DNA of 64,000 bases, taken from the NCBI RefSeq assembly GCF_003597395.2, contig NC_133771.1:49080834-49144833 (forward strand). Direction: 5' to 3'. The stretch comes from Chelonoidis abingdonii. Its lineage: Eukaryota; Chordata; Testudines; Testudinidae. The first letter of the stretch is position 1; the number at the start of each line of letters is the position of its first letter. Positions 1-12,406 of this stretch are shown piece after piece. The notes under the pieces were generated by a model that worked only from the letters and a program-made list of their open reading frames with translations, ran no database searches and was not told the origin of the DNA. A program made the position numbers and the translations under genes.

Positions 1-645
1 CAGTCATGATTTTATAGACCTCTATCATATCCCTCCTTAGTCATCTCTTTTCTAAGATGGACAGTCCCAGACTTTTTAATTTCTCCTCATATGGAAGCTG
101 TTCTATACCCAAAATCATTTTTGTTGACTTTCCCTGCACTACTTTCAATGCTTATATATCATTTTTGAGATGGGAGGACCAGAATTGCACACAGTATTCA
201 AGGTGTGGTCATACCATGGATTTATATAGTAACATTATGATATTTTCTGACTTATTATCTATCACTTTCCTAATGGTTCTTAACATTGTTAGCTTTTTTG
301 ACTGCTGCTACACATTAAGCAAATATTTTCAGAGAACTATCCACAAAGACTCCAAGATATCATTCTTGAGGAGTAAGAGCTAATTTAGACCTCATCATTT
401 TGTTGTATAGTTGGGATTATGTTTTCCATTCCAATATGCATTACTTTGCATTTATCAATATTGAATTTCATCTCCCATTTTATCACCCTATCATTCAGTT
501 TTCTGAAATCCCTTTGTAACTCTTCTTAGTCAGCTCTGAACTTAACAAATCTTGAGTACTTTTGTACTATCTGCAAACTTTGCCACTTCACTTTTCACCT
601 CCTTTTCCCAATCATTTATGGTAAATTATTTGAACCTTAAGGACT
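1..645 (-). mobile_element. CR1/L3-clade LINE fragment (RT C-terminal part)
   Basis: The minus strand carries a decayed LINE of the CR1/L3 type. Read on the plus strand it shows the text typical of reversed CR1 copies: a segment about a 'gggaggaccagaattgcac' start, then a '...tttgcatttatcaatattg' block corresponding to the KCKVMH-like region. The open frame at 57-383 is antisense and not a gene. The element is cut by the left edge of the window, so its 3' tail is not seen. The right boundary is approximate. Confidence 0.7.
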
Positions 646-2084
646 CAACTGTATCGCCCTTAAACACAACTAGGACTCACTTTTAAAGGATTTTTTGCAA
701 TTTTACTTGCCCTTCACCTTCCCAGAACAAGAGGGAAATTTGGAGAGGAGTTGTGACTCTGAATCACAGGTTCTTCCTGGTTCTTCTCCTGGGGTGGCAC
801 AGTTACATAGTACCCCATATACAGAGCTGAGCTGAAAGGCTCAGTCTAGTTCTTCACTGCTCATCTCTTCTCTCCAGTTTGTCCATTTCTGATAATACAG
901 TGGAAATTTAACACAATATTCCTGTGGCAGTCTCACCAAAACTGTAGAACATTATCTCCATGACATGATGCCGCTGCTTAAACTGTATTAGCCTTCTCTG
1001 CAGTCAACTTTCCCCACCCCCTTTTTCACACATCTTTCTAAAGTCCCCTTTTTATCTTCATCCTTAATGATATTTGCAACTCCTTCCAATTTGTAGCACC
1101 TGAAAATGCTATGAACATGATATTTCCTCCTCTACCACATCAACAAGGAAGATTTTAAAATAAGACTGGATCTGTGGTACCCCCACTAGACATTTTCTGC
1201 AAACTCAATACATTGCACTAGCCTTATCCTTATATTCTTCATTAGTTTTCATCTTACAATGCCAGTTTCCAAAGGACAACTCATTTATACTGAAAACTGA
1301 AGGCTTATTCCAGTTAACGTCTGCCCTTCACCATCTTCTTCCATGTCCTGTTTGAGTGTTTGCACTTCCAGTTTGATTGTTATTCATATTATTTAAGATA
1401 GGTATGTTGCTAGTGACGTGCATCAACAAGTCTTTCCTAATGTCCAAGGAACCACTTAGAGCTGATCATTTACTCCTCCACAGTAAAAAAACTAAAGACC
1501 AAACTGACCATCACCAAATTTGCCATTTTCTTTATAGGAATACCTGTCATTCACCCACTGTTTTCATAAAACATACATTCATAAACCAACATTAGAAAGT
1601 TAAAAAACAAACTACAGTGTGTGGGAATATATAGTATTTTTCTGTCATATGTATTTCAAAGCAGGGTACTGGTTTTAATTCTAATTCTGGGATACTCTTG
1701 TACAAGAAATCCCAAACATTTTCGAGCACAATACAAGGGCCATATTAACACCGAGAAAAAGTAAACTGCTTTTTGGGTTGTTGCTTTATGCCATTGTATC
1801 TGCGCATGTCACATGATGAGATCAGTTCAAGATTTGAGCTTTGGATTCAAATCTCTCACAAATTTAGGGATGTTCATATACTGAGTTTTCAGTCAAGCAA
1901 GTCTCTAGTTTCATGCTATCATTCTGATGGCTTTTAATTTAACATAATCAAAATGTTCATAGAATTGTTAAATTCTGATGCAGCTTAGTCTATAATTCAC
2001 AATGCTGTAGAACGTGAGACCTTTTTCCTTTACCGTTAGTTTTGCATTTACAGTACTTTATATGACTAAGTTTTTAGTACTCAC
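646..2084. other. COL21A1 intron, no recognised feature
   Basis: AT-rich intron downstream of the last exon seen. Both strands were read for Gly-X-Y coding and none was found. No clear repeat boundary is visible. Confidence 0.6.
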
Positions 2085-2147
2085 AGGCTTACCATCTGGA
2101 CCAGGCTGTCCAGGATAACCATGATTCCCAGGTTGTCCAGGGTCTCC
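2085..2147 (-). CDS. COL21A1: COL21A1 exon: collagen Gly-X-Y repeats
   Basis: The 63-bp exon encodes seven uninterrupted Gly-X-Y triplets (residues 458-478, GDPGQPGNHGYPGQPGPDGK plus P). The length is a multiple of 9, typical of fibril-associated collagen exons. The acceptor ends CTACAG and the donor is GTGAGT at 2084. It is the last exon of the gene in the window; no further Gly-X-Y coding was found in 1-2084. Confidence 0.93.
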
Positions 2148-3748
2148 CTGTAGAGAAGTTACACATCAGAGCACAAAGAAATATGAAAGAGAAATTTACA
2201 GATCAGTTGAAAGTAACTTTTATCCAAGCATATTTCTGAGCTACAGGAATTTAGGCCTTCAAGGAATATTTTTCCACAGAACATTGGCTGTAAGCCCAGA
2301 TAATTTTTTTGGAAGAGTAATTGCTATAATATAAAGAACGTGATCCTATAATCCCTCTATGGGGAAATTCCCACTGACTTCTTATGTAGGGCTTGGAAGA
2401 TTAGGCCCTAAGGATAGCACATAATATCCCATATTTAGGATGTTATAGAACATGAAAAAGAAAACAGTAGAACTAAAAACAAATTTAAAAAAAAATAACC
2501 TCTATAAAATATGTTAGTCAATACCACCCTGAACCAAACTTCATCTGTTTGTAGGTCTCTACCAAAGATTATCCTTATGCCAGATTTTTATTGAGTTTGG
2601 CTCTAATTAAAGTGAAACAGCTAAGATGAACATAGTTAAAACCTTTTAATCAACAGCTACTGCCTCAAGGTGCTTATCCTTTGTAACCCCTCTGAGAGTT
2701 TTAGCCAATGCATACAGAAGTCAGTGGGAGTCTTTCCAACTATTTCAATGTGGTTTGGATCAGGCCCATAAAAAAGCAAAAGAAAACTGGAGTTTCCCTA
2801 AGATAACTAGACTATCTTTATGATCAGAAAGCAAAACTACCATAAATACTCTTACTCAGTATATTAGCTCGCTGTATTTGAATGCTCTCTGTTTCATTTA
2901 TCAGCAAAGGATCTGATCCTGGTCCTTTGTCTCAAACATCAATGGCAAAATTCCCATTGACTTTAAAGGAACAAAGATTTGGTTCCAAACAGTTTACTAC
3001 TGTAAGAACTGCAGAGCACATGCAGTTCTGGAATAGTAAACCAGATCGTGTTCAGCCTCACACATTGTCAGCAAAATTACCGGGTAAATTCCTGATGATA
3101 GAGGAAGAGGAAAATCATAGATTGAGTCTTAAAGCCTAGTTTGAATTGGAAATATGAGAAGTCATTTAACATGTAAATTGAGCGAGTTTAATATTGAATT
3201 CAGTGGCAAAGACTACAGAATCCCACAATAATGTCATTTATACAAAGTCACAGAATGTAAGCACACCTTTAACAGATATTTTAAAACTGAGGTTCTGAAG
3301 TTAGTCAACTAAATCTACATTTAGAGACCTAAATAAAAGTGGTCTCACACTGAGAGGTGCTGAGCTAAGGGTAACACACTCCACTGGGAATTCCAGATCA
3401 TCAGCTCCTTTGAAAATTAGGCCACTTTCATTTAGAGATGTAATGCAGATTTAAATGACTAACTTGAGGCACCTACCTTTGAAAATTTTGGTCTTAGCAG
3501 TTATACCACCAAAAAATATTTTTTTTTTGTAAAGAGCATCTAATGTTATTAGGTAACATAACAGACAATGGATTGAAAAGAAGTGGATTTAGAAACAGCC
3601 ATGTAAAAATTCAGAGGATTGCAAAAAGTGTCTTAAATAACAAGCCACTAATTATTTGGTACTCCTGCATATTCAGATTACAAGTAAAAAAAAATAATAA
3701 TGTCATGGTTGTAAAGTCCAGCACTCAAAAGTTAGGACATGCTATAAT
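2148..3748. other. COL21A1 intron with short ancient dispersed repeat
   Basis: Intronic. Around 2697-2770 and 2908-2975 are degraded copies of a short motif about 'cattgacttcaatggg' followed by 'ggatcaggccc', which recurs near 5514-5573 and 9760-9822. These look like an old dispersed repeat; I cannot name the family. The open frame at 2882-3139 falls in this material and is not supported as a gene. Confidence 0.4.
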
Positions 3749-4519
3749 TAGCACCCTACCAAATTCACGGCCATCTTAAACACATCACGGACCGTAAAAA
3801 CTGGTCTTTCCCCAGGAAATCTGGTCTTTTGTGTGATTTTACCCTACACTATACAGATTTCAAGGGGAGACCAGCATTTCTCAAACTGGGTGTCCTAACC
3901 CAAAAGGGAATTGCAGGGAGGTTTCACAGTTATTTTAGGAGGTCATGGTATTGCCACCCTTATTTCTGTGCTGACTTCAGAGCTGGGCAGCCAGAGAGCA
4001 GCGGCTGTTGGCCGGGCACCCAGCTCTAAAGGCAGCGCCCCTGCAGCAGCAGCATAGAAATAAGGGACAATACCATACCATGCCACCCTTACTTCTGCAC
4101 TGCTGCCTTCAGAGTTGGGAAGCCAGAGAGTGGCAGCTGCTAACTGAGGGCTCAGGTCTGCAGGCAGTAGCGCAGAAGCAAGGGAGGCAATACCATACCA
4201 GGCCATCCTTCTGTGCTGCTGCTGGCGACGGCTCTGCCTTCAGAGCTAGGCTCTGGGACAGCAGCTGCCGCCCTCCAGCTGCTCAGCTCTGAAAGCAGCA
4301 CCACCGCCAGCAGCAGCACAGAAGAAAGGGTAGCAGTACCGCAAGCACCCCCTACAATAACCTTATGACCCCCCCACAACTCCTTTTTGGGTCAGGACCC
4401 CACAATTATAACACTATGAAATTTCAAATTTACAAAGCTGAAATCATGAAATTTACCATTTTTAAAATCCTATGACTGTGAAATTGACCAAAATGGACCA
4501 TGAATTTGGTAGGGTCCTA
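3749..4519. mobile_element. Non-autonomous hAT-type DNA transposon, copy 1
   Basis: A 771-bp element with inverted ends TAGCACCCTACCAA and TTGGTAGGGTCCTA, flanked by a perfect 8-bp target duplication gctataat (3741-3748 and 4520-4527), the hAT hallmark. The middle is GC-rich with repeated blocks about 'cagagctgggcagcc' and 'aataccataccatgcca' on both strands, so it folds on itself. Short frames inside are low-complexity Ala/Leu strings and no transposase is present. The same family recurs at 58319-59461. Confidence 0.9.
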
Positions 4520-5662
4520 GCTATAATTAAGGTTGCCAGTGCAATCTTAGTTCAGCTTCCTTGTGTCTAAACGTAGGATAATCTTGTCCATGGGAAATCT
4601 GTGACACAGCCTAGAACAAAATCTCACTGTACTGGGTCCTAATGCAGAGCCCTAAACACAAGAAACAATCCTCTCTTCTTGTAGTCCTCTGCCTCATTCA
4701 ATATCCAGTTGTGAACGGAATGAAGCAGGGTTTCTGTTAGTACAACTAGTATACGGTCATGCAATTCAAGCTTGCATATGCACCAGGGGGCCTAATTAAG
4801 ATTGCCTGAGCCACCTAATTCTGTCAATTCCTAACTTTTGAGTGTTTTACTGTTCTTGTAAGTATTTACCTAGGTTTTGTTTAAAAACGCAAAGAAAAAA
4901 ACAAGAAATTCTATCATTTGACATGATAGCTGCTGAAATGGATCATCAGCTGAAATGCCCATACACTTGAGGTAATGGAGTAACTGGTAGCTGTTATCTT
5001 CAATGTGGACCAGCCACTAGTGGTTGATGCAACACGCACTAGCAAAGGGAGTCTTGGATTCTATTCCCAGCCTTTGAGAAGAAGGCTGTTGTTAGCAGAC
5101 AGCATCGCCGAGCACATTTATTCTAAAAGACAGATTTGCTATCAGCTGAGGTTTGGATCTGTCGTATTAGAGACCTGAGGCCAGACTCTAACCCTCACCA
5201 TGGCCCCTTAATGCTGCTTCACCACTGGACAGAGGCTATAAAGGTCAACTAAACCCAAAGCAGCCCCCAGTAGATTTTTAAATATTAATTGTAAATTAAG
5301 AAAAGTTGAGAAATTGTCATTTGTCCGTGATCAGATTTTTCCACGTCAAACCACGTTAGGATTTCATTATTAGACAATGATCATAAGGGGGGTGAAACTA
5401 TTGACTGGACAGTAACTATGAAATTTGTATGTAAATGAACATCTAATTTTCTTAAAAAATTAAAATGACATTTAGCTTATCAGGAGTTATTGAACCAGTA
5501 GCATCTGTCAGAGTCTGATCTTGCAAGATGGCAACTCCCATTGGCTTCAATAGGAGCAGAATTGGGCTCTTTGTGGCATCTTCCTTACACAATGACCTTA
5601 TAACATAGAAGGTAAAAATACCACCAAAATGGAGATTTTAAAAACAAGAAAACTCTACTCAC
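4520..5662. other. COL21A1 intron, no recognised feature
   Basis: AT-rich intron with one ancient repeat-like patch near 5514-5573. No gene or clear element boundary seen. Confidence 0.5.
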
Positions 5663-5746
5663 TTTTGGGCCTGGAGGCCCTTGTTTTCCTGGAGGACATA
5701 TACAAGGAGAAGGCGTGGAGCCTACATCACGAGGGCCATTCATACA
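5663..5746 (-). CDS. COL21A1: COL21A1 exon: Cys-rich segment and start of triple helix
   Basis: The 84-bp exon encodes 28 codons (430-457). It begins with Cys, contains CIC (residues 444-446), and then enters Gly-X-Y repeats (PPGKQGPPGPK). Cysteines at the edge of a FACIT helix can form interchain bonds. The acceptor ends GGTAG and the donor is GTGAGT, both in phase 0. An overlapping plus-strand open frame here is antisense noise. Confidence 0.93.
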
Positions 5747-8296
5747 CTACCAAATATAAAAATGATCTTCAAAATATATTGATTTATGGTTTTCCATGTA
5801 TTACAATAAACTGCATTAACATGACCAAATATAGAACTGGCTTTATTTTTATTTCATATACAGCACAGCCCTGGGTTATATAACATTTGTTTAATCAGAA
5901 CTCCTGCCCTAAATGAATACAGTCATATCCCTGAGCAACTTTGCAGCCATGAATTCCTGTCCCACCTCTCCAAAATCCTGATAGCTCTTAGACCATTCAG
6001 AAAAAACAGATTTCTACTGTAATTAAAGTGTTTTCTTTTTTTGAAGAAATTACAGCTACAAAAAGAGCTGGTCAAATTATTCTTGGGGAATAAATGAGTT
6101 AATGAATGAAGTCTCTTTTTCATTTTTGAATCATTCAGAAAGATCTCAATTTCTGAAAATGAATTTGTTATTCATAAATATTCACCAAATTTGGATGAAA
6201 AATATTCAGAGGATAGATTTTCAAAAAAAAATTCTTTTAAACTATTCAATCTTTCTCACATGTAAATGATCACTAATTCACATAGAACTATTTCTGAAAC
6301 CTTTTAAAGAGGACACAACAAATGACATATAGCAAATCGTGTACTGCGAATGCTATATTGTTAGCATGTGACTATGGGTATTCATACCAAGAAAGACAAT
6401 TTCAAAAATATTCCTGACAACAAAAACTCATTAACAAAGATGTTCAAAAGGGGCCTGATCATGAACCAAACATCCATATAAGAGGTAAATTAATTTTAAA
6501 AAATAGTTTTTACAGAATTCTTCCAGCACCAATTGTACGAATCATTAAAGACTAGTAAAAAATCTGTTAAAGAATTTTACATGTCACCACTGTGGCTTTC
6601 ATTTATGATACATCAAAGTACTTCATCTGGAACATCTAATAATTGTTCAGATATCAGCCAAGTTTATGTTATGAACTAGTGATGGCTTCACTCCAGAGAT
6701 CTCTGCTGATATTTTTATTCTTTTCCATTTATAGGCAAGACTATTTATGTCTACATCCTCTTAAAATTTAAGAACAATCTCATAGTGATCTTTAGAGTAT
6801 TTTCAGTAATCAACATTCAAAGTATGCATCACATTGACTAGAATTTGTGATGTATGAACTATGGTGACTGCATTAGTGCACTCAAGTAATCATGGGTGCA
6901 TGAATACGGGTTGCAGAAAATACCTTATGACTTATAAAACATGCTTTTTACCTACAAATACTGGGCCTGAATCTCCCCAGATGTCTACCGATAAAAATCA
7001 GAAGTAACCCTAAAGAAGTAAGCTGATTTACAACATTTAAAATTGGTTTCAGTTGAATGAAAAATAGGCTCATTATTCCCTACACAAAAAAAAAATTCAT
7101 TAAAAAAAATACACAATATATCTGGTTTCCCATAGAGTAAAGGCTCAAACAATGCTACATAAAACCTGAAGATTTAGATTGTCCCGTACATATGGGAAGA
7201 AAGACATGATGCAAGGGATGTGATTTAATTAGATGACAACTTTATTGACTTAACATATCTGGGAACTATCTGGCAAAAACACGAACAATGCAGATCATGA
7301 TTCTTTTCTTAAGCATTTCAACCTGGTGGAGCACTGCCATTAGCCCCCACCCCTTCACAGGTGGTTTCTTCCCATTGCTGGGACCTCACCACTCTCCCCT
7401 TGCATGAAGGTCAAGGAGCTGTGGAGAAGCAGTTGCCTCCTCACTGTATCAGACATTAGGTGCCCCATTCCCTACATTCTTTAGGGGAGTCCTTCCCCTA
7501 AGCCCATTTCCAACTCCAGTTTATGAGAGAACTGAACCCCTTATGGGATAAGTATGTGTACTGGATGCCTGCCACCTGCTGTGTCATAACAATTTGAACC
7601 TGAACTACCCCTGAGCTGCTTGGGCTCAAGCTGGAGGTCAAACCCAGTCTCCAGATCAGGTGATTCCTTCCCCTCTCCTCCCGGCTAGCCTCTTCCCAGC
7701 CCATGAGGGATGGGGCAAAGGGAGCCAATACACTTTCTTCTGCCAGTCCAGATGAAGCCCCTTCCCAACCTTGAGGTTGTGGGGTTTGCATTCTGAGCTG
7801 TGCAAGAGTAGGTTTTGTATTGAATTGAGCACTTATTATTTACACAATAATACAAATAATACATTGAACCTTAATCTGTAAGGTGTTGTGTAACACGTAC
7901 TTTTAAAAGAGAGTTCCTAGTAGAATATTCTCTCAGGGTGAAATTGATAGATTTCATTTATGAAATATAAGTCCAGTTTGTGTCAAAAACAACTGCAGTA
8001 GAACTGAAGCCAATAGGAGCCACTGGTTCTCAGAACCTCCAAAAATCAGGCCACTTATTCCAGTGCCCATCTGTGGATTTAGAACTAGATGTTTTACTTT
8101 AGACACCCAAATTGAAAATGTTTGCCCATTGACTATACAGTTTTGATTAGCTGGATTCCATTGCTTTTAGTTTTTTGCAAACCACTTTCCATCTCTCAAA
8201 ACCAACTGCACATTACCAGCTGATGGCATAATACTGAGTTTATATAAAAGTAAATACTACCTTAAATTGAGTTTGAGTGGTTTAGACTGAGCTTAC
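5747..8296. other. COL21A1 intron with an unidentified GC-richer block
   Basis: Mostly AT-rich. A moderately GC-rich block at about 7300-7800 contains minus-strand frame 7498-7791 and may be an old repeat, but I cannot identify it. No splice-bounded coding segment was recognised. Confidence 0.45.
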
Positions 8297-8305
8297 CTCT
8301 CCATT
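8297..8305 (-). CDS. COL21A1: COL21A1 9-bp microexon (Asn-Gly-Glu)
   Basis: Nine bases encode only NGE (residues 427-429). They are flanked on the minus strand by TTTCAG and by GTAAGC, a strong acceptor and a strong donor. The three residues are exactly those expected between the linker exon (ending GF) and the Cys-rich exon, and the frame is kept. Without this microexon the two neighbours still join in phase, so its use cannot be proven from DNA alone. The residue match to the known protein makes it very likely real. Confidence 0.85.
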
Positions 8306-9265
8306 CTGAAATGAAAAGAAACAGTTTAAGAATGTAGCAATATTTGTAAAGGAAAATATATATATTTTTTTATAAACAGTTCCCAAATAGCAGGTGTGAA
8401 GTCCCTGCTCTCTTCATGTCCTAACTCAAGACCTGGGTAGATCCTGTGTGGCCATGCAAAGGTGAGGAGAGGATTGGCTTAATTTTCTCTTCCTTCTCTT
8501 TGTGCCTATGTAGGATGCAGCCACATACTAACCTATGGGTTGTATAATTGCAGTGAGGTTTCTGGTATCTGTAATAGCACAGAACAATACATCCTGAAAT
8601 CTCCTAGCACATCAGAAATTATGGGGTAGTCTCCTTTAGTGAATTACCAAACCATTACCTTTAGTAGGATCCTCATGCAAGTGCTGACCAAGCACAATCA
8701 TGCTTAGCTTACAAACTCTGACACAATCAGAATCCATACTGATATGGCCACAGTGCTATGCATCCTTTGACACATCACTGCACCTTCAGATTTTCACAGT
8801 GACATGTGAATTTCATTTACGACAAAAACAAGTGAAACCAAACTGGCAAAAAGGGATCTTTTTGTCTGGATATGATCATGCAGAATGTGGTGGGGTTGCA
8901 TTTGTTTATTTTCTGAATCCCATTAGCAATTTGTAAATATCAAGATGATGCAATCCTGCAATTAAGTTGACAAAGCTTTATAGAAAGAATTATATCCAGT
9001 AAGTTTAAATCTATTGTAGACTTTGAAGCTCAGCTCCCATGTAAGAACCTAAACAAGTGCTAGATGTACAAAAGTGCTCAGTACCTATGGCCAGGCTTGC
9101 CAAACAGCTCAGAATCCAATAAGCTGAGCTCTTTTGAAAATCTAACTGCTTATTTGGTGTCTAAGCAGTTGAGCTCTTTCAAAAAAAAAGCAACTATAAG
9201 CATCAGAACGGCAGCTGCTAGACACAGCACAGTTCTGTAAATCTAGCTGTTAGTTAGGTTCTGAA
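8306..9265. other. COL21A1 intron
   Basis: No coding signal. About 9010-9230 holds text like a decayed dispersed repeat with runs about 'aactgctta' and 'gagctcttt'; family unknown. Confidence 0.45.
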
Positions 9266-9551
9266 CAGGGCCGTCCGGGGTCTTCGGCCGGCTTTGGGTG
9301 GAGGAGGCCCTTCAGTGCTGGCGAAGATGCGGAGCAACTGAAGGGCTCCCCGCCGCTGAAATGCCCCGCGAGCTCTAGCCTGGCGCCTGGGAGCCCTTCA
9401 GTCGCTCCATGTCTTCAGTGGCACTTCGGCAGCTGGGGGCCCTTCAGTGCTGCCGAAATGCCGCTGAAGACCCAGACCACCGCCAGGTCAGTACAAGCAC
9501 CGCAGCTCCCCCACTGTGCCCCAGGCCCCCTGAATTCTCTGGGTGGTCCTG
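9266..9551. mobile_element. GC-rich hAT-like MITE with internal inverted repeats
   Basis: A 286-bp GC-rich island with ends CAGGGCCGTCC and GGTGGTCCTG, flanked by near-identical 8-bp duplications gttctgaa (9258-9265) and gttttgaa (9552-9559). Inside, segments reading about 'cccttcagtgctg' occur in both orientations, making foldback arms. No protein is encoded. It belongs to the same broad class as 43229-43552, 50589-50802 and 57195-57549. Confidence 0.8.
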
Positions 9552-10335
9552 GTTTTGAAAAAGGAGCTGAACTCTTTACAACATTTAGCCCCACATGGTT
9601 TAGACTTCACTGCACCATTCTACAAACAACTAACATTTCAATATAGAATGAACTCTAACCAATCAAGTAAAGACAAGGCCACTTTTAGGTCACTCTTCAG
9701 CCCCATGAACCTGGACATGAACTGATTAGGACTTCAGTTTTGTCTCATCCAAAACACATTGGATGAAATCCAGGCCTCAATGAAGTCAATTGAGTTTTGC
9801 CACTAACTTCAGTGGGGATACTTTTGACACGAAATTCTAATTTAAAAACCTAGAAACATAGTTCTGTTGAATAGATAATAGATTTTAGAGATTAGGGGAT
9901 TTACTGATGACTGTAGTAATAAAAATACATTACACTTAAAGTAGATAGCTCTTTTCATCAATACAATTCAAGACACTTAGTATCTCAAAGCATTTGTCAC
10001 ACAAGATTTAGAGTTCACTTCGTACTGATTTCACATGTGCACCTTCAAAAAAGTAATAATATTTTAAGACCTCTTGAGGGATGTCTTTCTAGGAAAACAC
10101 AAAAGTCTTATAAAATGCCTTTATTCTAAAACTAGGTTGATAGCTGACAGATACATGTAGCTGTTACCTGTTTAAACACAGAATGAGTTCCTCAAATTCC
10201 AGAAATAATTTGTTTGCTGTAGTTGAATAAATGCAGAAATGTTTATTTTAAGAGCTCATTATTAAGATAGCCCCTGTGTTTAGCTATTTGGATAAAATGT
10301 CAAACAATCCTGGAAAGTTCATCAATCATACTCAC
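9552..10335. other. COL21A1 intron
   Basis: AT-rich intron. A degraded copy of the 'gaagtcaat...gttttgcc' ancient repeat lies at 9760-9822. Nothing else seen. Confidence 0.5.
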
Positions 10336-10413
10336 AAATCCTGGGATTTCACAAGCTGTTTCTCGGTTGTTTTGTTCTGGGTCACAGTAGATTCTTAGTT
10401 TCTGGACATCAAA
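10336..10413 (-). CDS. COL21A1: COL21A1 exon: linker after TSPN domain
   Basis: The 78-bp exon encodes 26 codons (401-426), FDVQKLRIYCDPEQNN followed by RETACEIPGF. It carries two cysteines and joins the TSPN domain to the collagen region. It is flanked by an acceptor ending TTATAG and a donor GTGAGT at 10335. Phase is 0 at both ends. It is not visible as an ORF; I found it by translating the reverse strand for the segment expected after the TSPN exon. The intron between it and the previous exon, about 11.9 kb, is filled by retroelements. Confidence 0.93.
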
Positions 10414-11656
10414 CTATAAGTCAAAGCCAAATACATTGTTCAGGAGCAGTTAAATGTTAAATCATTTAAGATTACATCAATGCATTTAAAATACAGTCTC
10501 CCTTAAATGGTCTGAGTTGATAATATAAACAAACAAAAAAATCTTTAAACCCATTTGAAGTCATACATGTCACATAAGATTGTCTGACAATTTCAGAATG
10601 TAGTAAGTTATAGCATTTTAGCCACACTGCTCCCACTGACTGATGTGTATATTACTTTCACATTTCATGGGTAAAAGTAACAGGACCACTTATGGAAAAA
10701 ATAATCTATTTTTTTCAAAACAGTAGAAATCATTGTCCCCAGTCTTTGGCTGTGGATGAGGACTACACAGCACAATATACTAAACTGTTTATGGTAAATC
10801 TTTCCTTTATTCTATCTCTGTACAGTACCGCTATCTATAATATCTATATTATTGTGAAATCAGCCTCCCTTCCCATACTTCTGATTCAGATCCAATAGGT
10901 TTAATTCAGTAGAGGCTTTCAGACTACATTGTCAATAAAAACAAAATGCACAATTTAGTCTTTCATAATAGATGTTAATATAGCAATGTTCCACCAAACT
11001 GAGTATTACTGTAGAACAAGATGTGTCATGATGTTGAGAAACAGAATCTCAATAATTACAGATAGAAAACAAAATAACATCTAGGTCATAAAGACCATCT
11101 CTTTGGCAATGCAAAATTGTTCCCTAGTGTATATTCTAGTGCTTCTTCCTGGCTACTTTTAAATATCTCAGGCAGTGGGTCTTACACAATTCCACATTCC
11201 TAAATCTTTTCTTAATTTCAGGCAGAATTTCCTGGCAGTGACATTTATTAACTAAGGAACAGCCTTCTAAGAAAGTGGTTGAAGCCCCATTCCTCAAGCT
11301 ATTTTAAAAACTAGATTGCACAAGACTATACAAATGTAATGTAGGGAATAATGCTGATTTGGCAAGAAGGATGAATTAGATGACCTTTTATCTCTCTTCC
11401 ATCTCTAATTCCAGTAAAAATAAATGTCTGAAATTCTACAAGAAATCTGCAACACAATCCAGTCTTTCTTGCAGAGAACCATTTTACACCACGAACAAAA
11501 TCTCACTGAGAACACTGACTCACAGACAGATCATGCAGTTGCCTAAAATATGTTTAAGAGATTATAAAAAGAGGTCTCAAGCATTTCTGAAAATAAGTAA
11601 AATGCAGGATACCCAGAGAGAGTACTGCTGAAGGTCTAAAAACAAGACAATTTATT
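10414..11656. other. COL21A1 intron, no recognised feature
   Basis: AT-rich. Short frames at 10692-10898 and 11380-11631 have no splice support or family resemblance. Confidence 0.5.
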
Positions 11657-12406
11657 TGTGATGGGGTATGCCCCCACACCAGCCTCAACAGGGTTAATGA
11701 GGGCTTGAGAGGCCAATTAGATCAGCTGGTGTCACCTCAGAGAAGGAGGGCCAGGGTGAAGTGAAAGTGAAGCACTATAAAGCCACCTGTGAAACGGCTG
11801 GGTCAACATAAAGCCAAGAAACTGAGAGTAGAATGGGGCTGCAAGGGAAAGAGTCTTCAGTAACTCCCTTGTATGAGGGGGGTCATCAGGGACAAGGAGG
11901 AGAATAAGGCCTCAGAGCCTGTCCTGGAGTAGGAGTCTAGCAAGAGGCTAGGAGGGGTGACGTAGTCATGGGGAATAGAGTAAGCTCCAGTGGAAACCCA
12001 GAACCAGGAAACAGAAGACAGGGAGGTTTTGTCAGAAGAAGCCCAAGGAAACAGCAACAGGGGCAGGGACTGAGGACCTGGATTGCTGGTTATAATGTCC
12101 CTGGGCTGGAACCTGGTGTAGTGAATGGGCCCGGGTTCCCCTGCCAGCCAGTGCTATTGTAGCACAGAGCCCAAGGAGGGGCTGAACACCTTTCTAGTGA
12201 TGGCATTTGGATAGATGTCCTCCTGGACTTCGTAATCCTTAAAGGGATGGACTAAATGGGAACCTGGCCAAAAGGCCAAGTTATCAGAAGAGAGACTGTT
12301 ACAGTGTGAGCAATGAGCAGCAAGAAGGTACCCAATGCAACAAGAGATACAGTCCCAGACCTAGACGTAAGGAGGCGCACTAGCAGTGAGTAGGAACCCT
12401 GTAACA
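11657..12406 (+). mobile_element. Probable solo LTR (LTR-like repeat)
   Basis: A 750-bp block clearly richer in G than its surroundings, starting TGTGATGGGG and ending CCCTGTAACA, so the ends are imperfect inverted repeats of the TG...CA kind. A TATAAA lies at 11776-11781, as expected for an LTR promoter. The flanks ttatt and ttctg are a poor target duplication, so the limits are uncertain. No viral coding region adjoins it. Confidence 0.5.

Noticed and set aside
4008..4379. Ala/Leu-rich frames on both strands
   Set aside because: They fall inside the hAT-type element at 3749-4519 and come from its GC-rich repeats.
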